64,000 bases of DNA from positions 372,001-436,000 of the forward strand of contig NZ_WUTW01000002.1 in assembly GCF_009831215.1 (NCBI RefSeq), given 5' to 3'. This document shows positions 27,612-36,062 of the stretch, piece after piece. Source of the stretch: Actinomadura rayongensis. GTDB taxonomy: Bacteria; Actinomycetota; Actinomycetes; Streptosporangiales; Streptosporangiaceae. The notes under the pieces are model-generated. The model did no database searches. It saw only the letters and a list, made by a program, of their open reading frames with translations, and was not told the DNA's origin. The first letter of the stretch is position 1. Every line of letters begins with the position of its first letter. Both the position numbers and the translations under genes were made by a program.

Positions 27612-28397
27612 TCAGGTGATCTCCAGCAGCTTCTCGCGCACCGCGTAGACGACCGCCTCCATCCGGGAGTGGAGCTGCAGCTTCTCCAGGATGTTGCGGA
27701 CGTGGTTCTTCACGGTGTTCTCGGAGATGAACAGCTCCCGGGCGATCTCGCGGTTGCCGAGGCCCCGCGCGACCAACCGCAGCACCTCCATCTCCCGCTC
27801 GGTCAGCCGGGGCGCGGGGACCTGCTGGGCGCGCTCCTCGCTGCGCTTGGCCAGCGCGGCGAACTCGGTGATCAGCTTGGACGCCATCGACGGGCTGATC
27901 AGCGACTGCCCGCCGTGGACCGCGCGGACGGCCTGCGGGACCTCGTCGATCGAGATCTCCTTGAGCAGGTAGCCGCTCGCCCCGGCCTTCAGCGCCTCGA
28001 AGAGGTCTTCCTCCTCGTCGCTGATGGTCAGCATGACGATCTTGGCGCTGGGCGCGACGTCCTTGATCGCGGTGCACGCCTCGATGCCGCTGCGGCGGGG
28101 CATCCGGACGTCCATGAGCACGATGTCGGGCGTGAGGTCGCCCGCCATCTCGACCGCCTCGTGGCCGTCCCCGCCCTCGCCGACGACCTCGATGTCGGGT
28201 TCGTCCCGCAGGACCATCTCCAGGCCGCGCCGGAACAGCGCGTGGTCGTCCACGATCAGCACGCGGATCGGGTCGCGGGCGGTCTCGGGCGCGGTCCGGG
28301 GCGTGGACGGCCGTGGAACCGCCGTTCGGCCGCGAGCCTCGGCTTCTTCGCTCACCTGAGTCGCGGCGCTGGAGGAGACGCCGCTTCCCCCCTTCAT
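27612..28397 (-). CDS. NarL/LuxR-family response regulator
   Basis: A 261-residue response regulator. A disordered lead of about 43 residues is followed by the receiver (about 45-165): [18 protein letters not shown], the phospho-Asp in [14 protein letters not shown], the switch Thr in [11 protein letters not shown], and Lys in YLLKEISI. The LuxR helix-turn-helix (about 195-255) has [18 protein letters not shown] and [15 protein letters not shown]. No partner kinase is adjacent. In Streptomyces the same type of orphan regulator also lies next to hpf. An ATG at the start of the receiver would shorten it; the chosen start is uncertain. Confidence 0.85.
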   Translation of the reverse strand: MKGGSGVSSSAATQVSEEAEARGRTAVPRPSTPRTAPETARDPIRVLIVDDHALFRRGLEMVLRDEPDIEVVGEGGDGHEAVEMAGDLTPDIVLMDVRMPRRSGIEACTAIKDVAPSAKIVMLTISDEEEDLFEALKAGASGYLLKEISIDEVPQAVRAVHGGQSLISPSMASKLITEFAALAKRSEERAQQVPAPRLTEREMEVLRLVARGLGNREIARELFISENTVKNHVRNILEKLQLHSRMEAVVYAVREKLLEIT

Positions 28398-28431
28398 CTG
28401 CTCGTGGTCGCGGGGAGGCGGGGAGCGGCGG

Positions 28432-28476
28432 GGGGCCGGGCGCGGGCGGCGGGCACCGCCCGCCCTCCCCGGCCCC
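28432..28476 (-). terminator. Two-tier hairpin between hpf and the response regulator
   Basis: Outer arms GGGGCCGGG (28432-28440) and CCCCGGCCCC (28467-28476) enclose an inner GGGCGG/CCGCCC stem (28444-28449, 28456-28461). It lies in the 163-base gap downstream of hpf and may terminate it or attenuate read-through into the regulator. Confidence 0.45.
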
Positions 28477-28560
28477 GGACCGCCGCGTCCACGGCCCTGC
28501 GGAGAACGCCTTTTCTAGATCATGACACGGTTCGGGCGGTGACGGGACGCGAGTGCCGCA

Positions 28561-29274
28561 TCACTCTTCGACAAGGCGGATGACGCCGTAATCCCAGCCC
28601 CGGCGGCGGTAGACGACCGAAGGACGTCCGGAGTCGCGATCGCGGAACAGGAAGAAGTCATGGCCCACCAGCTCCATCTCGGTGACGGCCTGCTCGATGC
28701 ACATCGGCTCGGCGGTGTGCGCCTTCTCGCGAACGACGACCGGCCCGTCGCCGTCCATCTCGAACGGTACGAGATGTTCCTCGCCGGGGACCGATCCGGC
28801 GGTGGCCGCGTTCGGCCTGCCGCCGTCGGCGAGGGCCGCGTCGCCCTCGTCCACCGGCGCGATCATCGTCGCGGCGATGCCGCCCGCCCCGCCGCCGGGC
28901 TGGAGCGCCCCGGGCAGGTCGGCGTCGGCGGCCGTCCGGCGGGCGGCGAACCGGCCGCGCGCCCGGCCGTGGTGGGCCTTGCGGCGCTCGGCGTCGCGGC
29001 GGAGGCGTCCCTCCAGCTTGTCCAGGGCGAGGTCGAGCGCGGCGTAGCGGTCCTCGGCGGACGCCTCGGCGCGCACCACCGGTCCCTTGGAGCGGACCGT
29101 CAGCTCGACGCGTTCCCGTTCCTCCGGGACGCGCAGGCTCGGGTCCTCCGACACCTCCACGTCGACGCGCATGACCTTGTGGTCGAGCCGCCCGATCCTG
29201 GTCAGCTTGCCGTCGACGTGCGTGCGGAACCGGTTGTCGACTTCGGTGTGACGACCCCTGACGACGATGTCCAC
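28561..29274 (-). CDS. hpf: Long-form ribosome hibernation promoting factor
   Basis: A 237-residue long HPF. The N-terminal domain (about 1-100: MDIVVRGRHTEVDNRFRTHV, RVDVEVSEDPSLRVP, SAEDRYAALDLALDKLEGRL) binds in the decoding centre. A variable linker (about 105-170) follows. The C-terminal dimerisation domain (about 175-237) has PMCIEQAVTEMELVGHDFFL and VYRRRGWDYGVIRL. Two bound molecules pair 70S ribosomes into 100S dimers in stationary phase or stress. Length matches actinobacterial long HPF. The order hpf-regulator-...-secA fits other actinobacteria. Confidence 0.94.
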   Translation of the reverse strand: MDIVVRGRHTEVDNRFRTHVDGKLTRIGRLDHKVMRVDVEVSEDPSLRVPEERERVELTVRSKGPVVRAEASAEDRYAALDLALDKLEGRLRRDAERRKAHHGRARGRFAARRTAADADLPGALQPGGGAGGIAATMIAPVDEGDAALADGGRPNAATAGSVPGEEHLVPFEMDGDGPVVVREKAHTAEPMCIEQAVTEMELVGHDFFLFRDRDSGRPSVVYRRRGWDYGVIRLVEE

Positions 29275-30248
29275 GGGTCCCCCTTCTGTCGCTTGCGGTG
29301 CCCGGTCCCCCCGGGGGTCGCACCACCGGGAGGACGCCTTGGCTCGGTGGATCGCACCCGCCCGGCCGACCTGGTCTTCGTCCCCACATCCGCCTGCCGA
29401 GGGGTTCGCGGCGCTCTCGCCACTACTGCCCTTCTCCCGCTGCGGGGGATGTCGGATCCCCCGACGGGGCAGGACTTACCTCTAAGGCGCACCGTGATCG
29501 GTCGACGAGAAGTCGCCTTACGTGGGCCGTTTCGCCTGCGCCTGGCATCGGCTAGCCGGATCGGCGGTCGCGCTCCCGAGGAGCGCTGCGATCCGACGCA
29601 ACCACGGACCCGGGCGGGTGCCATGTCTGGAACGCTAACCCCTTACGCCGTGAATGTCAGGGGGGTTGGGCGGACGAAATTCTCACGGACGGTCATCGGC
29701 GGGCGCGCCGACGGCGTCCGGACGCCTCCCCCGGAGCCTGCATCGGAGCGCCCGGCCCTTATGGCGCAGGGCCTGCGGGCGTTTCGGGCCGTGGCCGTGA
29801 CGTGCTCGTCCTCGCTTCGGCTGTTGGAGAAATCTCTACCTCCCCGCTGATCGCGCGTGACCCGTCGCGCGGGACACATACCCCGTCTGCGCCGCCCGGC
29901 CGCTACTTCTGGTGACAGATCGGCCTTGCCCCGCGGTGTGAACGTTGTCACCACGGCGTGGTCGGGGCGCGACCTGGGGTGACAGCGGGCGGTCGCGTCC
30001 GGGCCGGGCGTCGCCCGCGCGGGGTTCGCCGATTCTTCATCGGGGCGTCCGGCGGTTCCGGCGGCGTGTCGCGGCAGGTCGGGGCGGGTGTCCGGCAGCT
30101 TCCGCCCAAGGCGCCTTGCACGCCTGGGCAGAACGCGCCATTTATCGGCTTTGGGGCGAATGTAACGGTCGCGGTGTCGCCGTTCCCGCGCCCCCTCCGG
30201 CGGAGTCCCGAACCCCGGGCGGGCACGGCGTCAGAAGGGCACGCCCCG
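29275..30248. other. Gene-free spacer between hpf and the secreted nuclease gene
   Basis: About 970 bases separate the divergent hpf and nuclease genes. Open frames here have no family resemblance. One Crp-like dyad is visible at 29937-29952. A long leader for either gene, or a small RNA, is possible, but I recognise no riboswitch or RNA family. Confidence 0.5.
29937..29952. promoter_or_regulatory. Crp-like binding site
   Basis: TGTGA-ACGTTG-TCACC matches the Crp half-sites TGTGA-N6-TCACA at nine of ten positions, and the spacer core AACGTT is itself palindromic. It lies about 300 bases upstream of the secreted nuclease gene and about 660 from hpf. Actinobacterial Crp proteins use this motif. 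The target gene is uncertain. Confidence 0.45.
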
Positions 30249-30878
30249 ATGCGCCGTCTGCTGTCGTTCCTCCTGCCCGTACCGCTGGCCGCCGCACTCG
30301 TCACCGCCGTCACGGCCCCCGCGTTCGCAACACCGCCGAACATTCCGTCCGCGTCCACCGCCGCGTCCCGTCTCGCCGCGCTGACCGTCGCGCCCGAATC
30401 GCACGGCAGCACGTACGACCGTTCGCTCTTCCCGCACTGGATCACCATCTCCGGGACCTGCAACACCCGGGAGCAGGTCCTCAAGCGCGATGGGACGAAC
30501 GTCGTTACCGACTCGTCCTGTGCCGCCGTGTCCGGCACCTGGTACTCGCCCTACGACGGCGCCACGTGGCACGCGGCGTCCGACCTCGACATCGACCACA
30601 TGGTGCCGCTCGCCGAGGCGTGGGGCTCGGGCGCGTGGGCCTGGACGACCGCGCAGCGCCAGGCGTACGCCAACGACCTCGGCGGACCCGAGCTGTGGGC
30701 CGTCACCGACAACGTCAACCAGGCCAAGAGCGACAAGGACCCGGCCGAGTGGCAGCCGTCCGTCGCGTCGTTCCGCTGCACCTACGCCCGCGCCTGGATC
30801 CAGGTGAAGTGGTACTACAACCTGACCGTCGACAGCGCCGAGAAGAGCGCCCTGACCTCGATGCTCGCGACCTGCTGA
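30249..30878 (+). CDS. Secreted HNH endonuclease-family protein
   Basis: A 209-residue protein with a signal peptide (MRRLLSF, hydrophobic core, cleavage after PAFA, about residue 27). The mature part has PHWITISGTCNTREQVL, then the His-Asn-type metal-binding block DLDIDHMVPLAEAWGSGA, GGPELWAVTDNVNQAKSDKD and WQPSVASFRCTYARAWIQVK. This is the DUF1524/HNH fold common in secreted actinomycete nucleases (GmrSD C-terminal-like). Cysteines near 72, 90, 175 and the end suit extracellular disulfides. It likely degrades environmental DNA for nutrients. It stands alone on the plus strand. Confidence 0.85.
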   Translation: MRRLLSFLLPVPLAAALVTAVTAPAFATPPNIPSASTAASRLAALTVAPESHGSTYDRSLFPHWITISGTCNTREQVLKRDGTNVVTDSSCAAVSGTWYSPYDGATWHAASDLDIDHMVPLAEAWGSGAWAWTTAQRQAYANDLGGPELWAVTDNVNQAKSDKDPAEWQPSVASFRCTYARAWIQVKWYYNLTVDSAEKSALTSMLATC

Positions 30879-30935
30879 GCCCGGCCCGCCGTCCCGTCCG
30901 CGCCATGGCCGGGACGGCGGGCTACCGTTCTGGTC

Positions 30936-31844
30936 ATGGACGACGCCCGTCCGGAATGGGAACCCGAGATCGACGTCTCGGCGGCCTGGGCGGCCGAGCT
31001 GTTCGGCGGCCGGTTCGCGCACGTCGCCCCGCTCGCGACCGGCTGGGACAACACCGTCTTCCTGGCCGACGGGACGTGGGTGCTGCGGTTCCCGCGCCGC
31101 CGGATCGCCGTTCCCGGTGTGGAGCGCGAGATCGCCCTCCTCCCCCGGCTGGCCGCCGTGCTGCCGCTGCCCGTGCCGGTGCCGGAGATCGTCGGCCGGC
31201 CGTCCGACGCCTTCCCGTGGCCGTTCTTCGGCGCGCGGCTGCTCCCGGGGCGCGAGCTGGCCGAGAGCGGGCTGCCCGACGCGCTGCGGACGCCCGCCGC
31301 CGCCTCGGTGGGCTCTTTCCTGCGGGCGCTGCACGCTCCGGACCTCGCCGCCGCGCTCGGGGCGCGGCTGCCGGTCGACCCGTTCCGGCGCGGCGACCCC
31401 TCGGTGCGCGCGCCGATGGCGCGGGAGCGGCTGGACCGGCTCGCTTCGCGCGGCCTCTACGAGCCCGACGCGGCGGTCGCCGACCTGCTCGCCGCCGGGG
31501 CGCGGTCCGGGCCGTCGGACGCGCGGCTCGTCGTGGCCCACGGCGACCTGCACATGCGGCACCTGCTCGTCGGGCCGGACGGACGGGCCGCCGGCGTCAT
31601 CGACTGGGGCGACCTGTGCCGCGCGGACGCGGCGGTGGACCTGTCGCTCGCCTACGCCGGGTTCCAGGGCGCCGCCCGGGACGCCCTGCTGGCCGCCTAC
31701 GGTCCCGTCTCGCCCGCCACCGAGCTGCGCGCCCGCGTGGCCGCCGTGTCCCTCTGCGCGACGCTGGCCGAGTACGCCGCCGCGACCGGCCGCGCCCGTC
31801 TGCGCGACGAGTCCCTGGCCGGTCTGCGGCGGTCCGTCTCCTGA
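30936..31844 (+). CDS. Aminoglycoside-phosphotransferase-fold protein (APH family)
   Basis: A 302-residue cytosolic kinase-like protein. The nucleotide loop region is LATGWDNTVFLADGTWVLRFP, the catalytic loop is VVAHGDLHMRHLLVG, and the metal-binding Asp is in GVIDWGDLCRADAAVDLS. The loop has His where many APH enzymes have Asn (HGDxHxxN), a change common in this branch. The substrate is unknown: it could phosphorylate an antibiotic, a metabolite or a macrolide-like compound. It should not be called a resistance gene from sequence alone. It converges on the propeller gene four bases away. Confidence 0.8.
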   Translation: MDDARPEWEPEIDVSAAWAAELFGGRFAHVAPLATGWDNTVFLADGTWVLRFPRRRIAVPGVEREIALLPRLAAVLPLPVPVPEIVGRPSDAFPWPFFGARLLPGRELAESGLPDALRTPAAASVGSFLRALHAPDLAAALGARLPVDPFRRGDPSVRAPMARERLDRLASRGLYEPDAAVADLLAAGARSGPSDARLVVAHGDLHMRHLLVGPDGRAAGVIDWGDLCRADAAVDLSLAYAGFQGAARDALLAAYGPVSPATELRARVAAVSLCATLAEYAAATGRARLRDESLAGLRRSVS

Positions 31845-31848
31845 CCGG

Positions 31849-32829
31849 TCAGAAGACGGCGTTCAAGGCGGCTTGGAGGAGTTTTGTTGGGGCCCCGGTG
31901 CCGTCTGCGGGGACGGTCCACAGGTCGGAGCCGTAGTCGCCGGGGAGGGAGTAGGCGATGTGCGCCGCGTCGATCCAGAGGGCCTGGTCGTCCACGTTGC
32001 GCGCCTCGGCCAGCGGCGTCTCGCGCCGGGTCGCCAGGTCGAGGCGGTAAAGGTGCCAGGGGCGGCCGGTGGACGCGTCCCGGACGCGCTTCTTGTACAC
32101 GATCGCCGTGCCGTCCGGTGAGAGGGACGGGCACTCGACGTTCGCGTGCAGGGTCGTCACTTCCCGGCGGGTCGTGTCGCCCGCGACGAGGTACGTCTTT
32201 CCGTGGGTGGCCAGGGTGGCGTAGAAGTGCGTGTCGTCCTTGAACGTGACGCCCCAGAAGTTGGTGTCGGCGGCCTGGTAGCGGGTGCCGTCCTTGTAGA
32301 CGGTGAAGGTCTCCAAAGACGGGATCAGGTGGCCCGTCCGGGTGTCGAGGATGCTCGTCCGGGTGGAGAAGTTGAGTCCGCCGTAGTTGTCGCCGCTGAC
32401 GAAGACCGTCCAGGCGGCCATGCGCCCGCTCGGCGACACCCGCGTGCGGGACGGGACGCCCGTGCCCTTGACGTGGCGCTTCGGGCGGAGCTGGGCGTCG
32501 ACGACGACGGCGTCGTAGCCCGGCGCGAGGCCGGGGACGTCGCGCAGGCACAGGCCCGTCCCGGCCGCCGCGTGGAAGCGGGCGCACACCAGGCCGCTGA
32601 CGGTCCGGGGTCCGTTCGGGTCGGCGGCGGCGACGGACGCCAGATGGTCCTTACCCGGCCCCATCCGCATGTCGCGGAAGACGATCCGGCCGGGCGTGCC
32701 GAGCGTGAACTGCGCGCCTTGCCCGGTCTTGGCGGCGCTGCTTCCGGCGCGCAGCGTGAACACCGTCGCGACGAGGCCCAGCACGAGGGCGCAGGCGGCG
32801 ACGATCAGCAGCCGGGTGCGGGTGGTCAT
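31849..32829 (-). CDS. Membrane-anchored TolB-like propeller protein
   Basis: A 326-residue protein with an N-terminal membrane anchor or signal (about 6-27: LLIVAACALVLGLVATVFTL) and no lipobox. The outside part looks like a beta-propeller of TolB/PD40-type blades: SRTRVSPSGRMAAWTVF, STRTSILDTRTGHLI, ECPSLSPDGTAIVYKKR and YRLDLATRRETPLAEA. Cysteines near 82 and 95 may pair. Its ATG overlaps the MFS stop (ATGA), so it is translated together with that transporter. It may be a sensor or accessory part of the exporter. Function unknown. Confidence 0.7.
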   Translation of the reverse strand: MTTRTRLLIVAACALVLGLVATVFTLRAGSSAAKTGQGAQFTLGTPGRIVFRDMRMGPGKDHLASVAAADPNGPRTVSGLVCARFHAAAGTGLCLRDVPGLAPGYDAVVVDAQLRPKRHVKGTGVPSRTRVSPSGRMAAWTVFVSGDNYGGLNFSTRTSILDTRTGHLIPSLETFTVYKDGTRYQAADTNFWGVTFKDDTHFYATLATHGKTYLVAGDTTRREVTTLHANVECPSLSPDGTAIVYKKRVRDASTGRPWHLYRLDLATRRETPLAEARNVDDQALWIDAAHIAYSLPGDYGSDLWTVPADGTGAPTKLLQAALNAVF

Positions 32830-34070
32830 GCGACCGCCTTTCGGTTCGTGAGCAGGGCGAACGCGGCGAGGCCCGCGACGGCCAGCGCCCCGGACGCCGC
32901 GAGCAGGGCGGTGTGCGGACCCCACCAGGTCCAGGCGGCGCCGAACGCCACCGAGCAGCCGAGCGCGGCCGTGGCCTGGCCCGTCTGGAGCACCGCGAGG
33001 CCGCCCGCGCGGGTGCCGGCGGGCAGCATCGGACCGGCCAGCGCCATCAGGACGCCGTCGGTCGCGGCGTAGAACGCGCCGTGCAGGGCCAGGGAGGCGA
33101 CGAGGAGCACCGTGCCGCCCAGCGGCGTCAGCAGCAGCGCGCACACCAGCAGCAGGACCGCGTGCCCGGCGAGGAACACCCGGCGGCGGCCCAGCCGGTC
33201 GGCGGCGATGCCGAGCGGGACGGCCAGCAGCAGGTACGACGCGGCCGTCCCGACGGGCAGCAGCGGGAAGTACCGGACGGGCACGTCCGCCATCTTTTGC
33301 AGCAGCAGGTACACGAACGCGTCGCTGACGGTCGTCGTGGCGAGCAGCAGCGAGGCGGCGCACACGCGGGCGAACGCGGGACGGCGCAGCACCGCCAGCG
33401 TCGCGCGGACCGACGCCGTCGCCGTGCCCTTCCGGTCCTGGACGAACAGCACCAGCACCACCACGCCCAGCACCGCGAAGCAGAAGCTCACCATGAACAC
33501 CGGGTCGTAGCGCTGGCTGGCGGCGCTCAGCACGCCGAACGCGACGAGCGGGCCGAGCAGCGCCCCGGCCGTGTCCATCGCGCGGTGGACGCCGAACGCG
33601 CGGCCCTGCGCGTCCGGCGGGCTGGACAGCGAGATCAGCGCGTCGCGGGGGGCCGTCCGGACGCCCTTGCCGACCCGGTCCGCGACCAGCGCGGCGCCGA
33701 TGCCGGGGACGGACGTCGCGACCAGGAACACCGGCTTGACCAGCGCGGACAGCGCGTAGCCGAAGCCGGCGACGGCCTTGTGGCCCGTCCGGCGGTCGGC
33801 CAGATGCCCGCCGGCGAGCCGGACGAACGCCGACGCGCCGCCGTACAGCCCGTCCAGGAAGCCGAAGGCCAGCGGCGACAGGCCGAGGCCCGCCACCAGG
33901 TAGAGGGGAAGGACGGCCGTCACCATCTCCGACGACACGTCCGTGATCAGACTGACCGCGCCGAGCGCCACCACGTTCGGCGCGATGTTCCTCGCGACCG
34001 AGCGCAGCGGGACGCGCCGCCGCACCCCGCCCGCCGCGTCCGCGACGCGGCCTGCCGACAGATACACCAC
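32826..34070 (-). CDS. Major facilitator superfamily transporter
   Basis: A 414-residue membrane protein with about twelve hydrophobic segments. Motifs include VSLITDVSSEMVTAVLP, the inter-helix loop GGHLADRRTGHKAVAG (the MFS A-motif), DRVGKGVRTAPRDAL and GVHRAMDTAGALLGP. The ITDVSSEM and R-A-DT-GA blocks mark a branch of MFS proteins common in actinobacteria and annotated as exporters. Substrate unknown. The propeller gene overlaps its stop by four bases, so the two form an operon. Confidence 0.85.
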   Translation of the reverse strand: MVYLSAGRVADAAGGVRRRVPLRSVARNIAPNVVALGAVSLITDVSSEMVTAVLPLYLVAGLGLSPLAFGFLDGLYGGASAFVRLAGGHLADRRTGHKAVAGFGYALSALVKPVFLVATSVPGIGAALVADRVGKGVRTAPRDALISLSSPPDAQGRAFGVHRAMDTAGALLGPLVAFGVLSAASQRYDPVFMVSFCFAVLGVVVLVLFVQDRKGTATASVRATLAVLRRPAFARVCAASLLLATTTVSDAFVYLLLQKMADVPVRYFPLLPVGTAASYLLLAVPLGIAADRLGRRRVFLAGHAVLLLVCALLLTPLGGTVLLVASLALHGAFYAATDGVLMALAGPMLPAGTRAGGLAVLQTGQATAALGCSVAFGAAWTWWGPHTALLAASGALAVAGLAAFALLTNRKAVA

Positions 34071-34088
34071 GGACCTCCTCGCCGCGCG

Positions 34089-34124
34089 ACCGTCCCCCGG
34101 AGCGCAACGGCCCCGGGGAACGGT
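34089..34124 (-). terminator. Hairpin after the secreted phosphoesterase gene
   Basis: Arms 34089-34100 and 34113-34124 pair over 12 bases with one mismatch in the 80-base gap between the phosphoesterase stop and the MFS start. It probably separates the two transcripts. Confidence 0.5.
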
Positions 34125-34150
34125 CCTTTCATCGAGCCGTCAGCGATCCG

Positions 34151-35059
34151 TCACTGCCAGATCGACGTGATGGGCGTGGCCGACCCCGCGTTGCCCGCGT
34201 GGGTGGTGCCGTACATGTCCTCGATGGTGCGCAGCAGGTTGTAGTGGTTGAACTGGGTGCCGTCGGTCGCGCCGGGACGGACGTGCGCGCCGTAGAACAC
34301 GGTCGCGATCTTGTTCCCGGCGGAGCCGTTGTCCTCGTCGAACGTGACGATGAGGACGCTGTTGTGCGTCTTGGCCCACTGGGCGTAGCCGTCGAGCTTG
34401 TTCTTCAGCCACGTGTCGCCGGTGCTCACCGAGCAGTCGTGCATGTCGTTGCACAGGTTCGGGACGACGAACGACACGGTCGGCAGCGTGGTGTAGTCCG
34501 TGGGCCACTGGTTGAACGTGTAGCCCGTGGACGCCGGGACGTTGCTGAACGAGAACCACGGGTTGTGCTTGCGCGCGTACTTGCCCGCGCTGTTGGAGCA
34601 CGTCGTGGAGCCCTGCGACGGCAGGCCCTCGTTGTAGCTCCCCCACGTCCGGCCGGCCGCGATGACCTCGGCGCCGAGGTTCGCCTTGTTGTAGGGCGAC
34701 CCGGGGGGCGGGCAGGCGTCGTCGGTGATGCCCTGCGTGCTGCCGGAGAAGAGCGCGAAGTAGTTCGGCTCGCTCGGGTGCGTCTCGGCGAAGATGTTGG
34801 TGAGGTTGGCGCCTCCGGTGGCGAGCGAGTTGATGTACGGGGCACTGGAACTGCCGATGACCTGCGAGTACGCGTGGTTCTCGAAGACGGCCACCACGAC
34901 GTGGTCGGGCGTCGGGATGGTCGCGGCATAGGCCCGGTGCCGCTCGCCCTGCGCGGCGAGCGCGGACACGAGGGCGGCGACGGCGGCCAGGGCGACGATG
35001 ACGACGCCCCTGCGCCGGGAGATTCTGAACGAACGGAGCGCGGTGGAAGGATCGGACAC
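34151..35059 (-). CDS. Secreted phosphoesterase (acid phosphatase/phospholipase C family)
   Basis: A 302-residue secreted protein. GTG 35059 is chosen because GGAGG precedes it and it places a twin-arginine-like SRRRGVVIVALAAVAALVSA signal near the start (about 15-40). The mature part begins with PDHVVVAVFENHAYSQVIG, which carries the metal-binding Glu-Asn of the phosphoesterase family. It continues with AETHPSEPNYFALFSG, YTFNQWPTDY, VVPNLCNDMHDCS and VLIVTFDEDNGSAGNK. Family members hydrolyse phosphomonoesters or phospholipids outside the cell. It has its own terminator. Confidence 0.85.
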   Translation of the reverse strand: MSDPSTALRSFRISRRRGVVIVALAAVAALVSALAAQGERHRAYAATIPTPDHVVVAVFENHAYSQVIGSSSAPYINSLATGGANLTNIFAETHPSEPNYFALFSGSTQGITDDACPPPGSPYNKANLGAEVIAAGRTWGSYNEGLPSQGSTTCSNSAGKYARKHNPWFSFSNVPASTGYTFNQWPTDYTTLPTVSFVVPNLCNDMHDCSVSTGDTWLKNKLDGYAQWAKTHNSVLIVTFDEDNGSAGNKIATVFYGAHVRPGATDGTQFNHYNLLRTIEDMYGTTHAGNAGSATPITSIWQ

Positions 35060-35416
35060 TGCGGCCTCCTGCGTGACTGCACGCCGGACTGGACGGCCCG
35101 GCCACGCGAAGATGCCACCGCGTCCCCGCCGCTCCACGACCACCGGAAGACCCGACGACCAACGCCAGATGAACCCAACCACCCTCCGACCGCCCCCGCC
35201 ACACCTCCCTAACCGTCCAGCAGACCTCCTAGAACCTTCCAGCGACTATCCAGCAACCTCCCAGCCCCCACCCAGCCACGCACACACGCACAACAACCGA
35301 ACAAGCGCGCAGCACCGGCTCAACCCAACGCCCACCACTGCACGCAAGGCGCACGTGGGCACGGGCCATGGGGCACCGCGCGCAAGTTGGCGCCGCCCGT
35401 TGTACCCGGCGCAGCA

Positions 35417-35425
35417 TGTGGACAA
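35417..35425. promoter_or_regulatory. DnaA-box-like site in the repeat spacer
   Basis: TGTGGACAA is the complement of TTGTCCACA, the preferred DnaA box of Streptomyces-type genomes. It is isolated within the gene-free spacer. Confidence 0.3.
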
Positions 35426-35491
35426 GTGCGGCCTTGCGGTGGGCTCGACGCACAGGATGGGTGCGACACGAGTGAACGGCATGTAGGCGCA

Positions 35492-35543
35492 GCGCGCGGG
35501 ACACGGCGCGCGGACACGGCGCGCGGACGCGGCGCGCGGACAC
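35492..35543. repeat. Tandem array of a 13-base unit, four copies
   Basis: The unit GCGCGCGGACACG occurs as 35492-35505 (one extra G), 35506-35518, 35519-35531 (one change) and 35532-35543 (partial). It is an imperfect minisatellite with alternating GC that could adopt unusual DNA structure. Confidence 0.85.
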
Positions 35544-35973
35544 TCCGTGTGGGCAAGCGCGGCCCCCGGCGGGCCCGGGCGGCGCCTCGGCATAAAGGTT
35601 GAGTGCGGCGCGCGTTAGGGCATGGCACGCGGAGCCATCGCGAAGCACGAAATGAGCGCGACGACGCAGGGAGTGCGGCGGACGGAGCGCACCGCCGACG
35701 GGGCGTGCGACGCGCGGGAAGCACGCGACGCGCGGAGCGGGCGCGGCGATTGGAACGCGTGGAAAGGCGCGGGATGAAGCGCGACACGGGTGCGCGCCAC
35801 ACGGACTTGGCCGTGCCGGGCAAACGAGCACCGCGATGCGTGGGTGAGCGCAGCGCGCGTAAGGGGCCGCGGCACGCTAGGCCAGCGCGGCGCGTGAAAG
35901 GTGCGCGTGATGGGGGCAGGCGCGGTGGGCACCGTAAGCACTGCGGGCAGGGTCGGCGCCGCGAGCAAGTGGG

Positions 35974-36036
35974 TGCGGCACGCGGGCCGCTGCGGCACGC
36001 GGGCCGGTGCGGCACGCGGATGGGTGCGGCACGCGG
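35974..36036. repeat. Tandem array with 17-base period, four copies
   Basis: The core TGCGGCACGCGG is exactly repeated at 35974, 35991, 36008 and 36025, each 17 bases apart, with variable five-base spacers. Looser relatives (GCGGCACGC-like words) occur further left to about 35860. It lies just downstream of the comF stop. Confidence 0.85.
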
Positions 36037-36062
36037 GCGGGTGTGCTGGAGGTTGGGGTTGA

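Larger units (their letters stand above)
35060..36062. other. Gene-free low-complexity spacer with tandem repeats
   Basis: About 1 kb between the phosphoesterase start and the comF stop. The left part (about 35160-35340) is C/A-rich on the plus strand; the right part is rich in GCGCGCGGACACG- and TGCGGCACGCGG-like words. Open frames on both strands are Arg/Pro/Ala-rich and match no family. It holds two tandem arrays and one DnaA-box-like site, described separately. Confidence 0.6.

Noticed and set aside
30936..31844. Calling the APH-fold gene an antibiotic resistance gene
   Set aside because: The kinase motifs are clear but the branch is uncharacterised and has HGDxH-x-x-H rather than the classical Asn; no resistance context is present.
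35060..36062. A CRISPR array or replication origin
   Set aside because: Repeats are 13 or 17 bases with five-base spacers, far from CRISPR geometry; one DnaA box without dnaA/dnaN nearby is not an origin.
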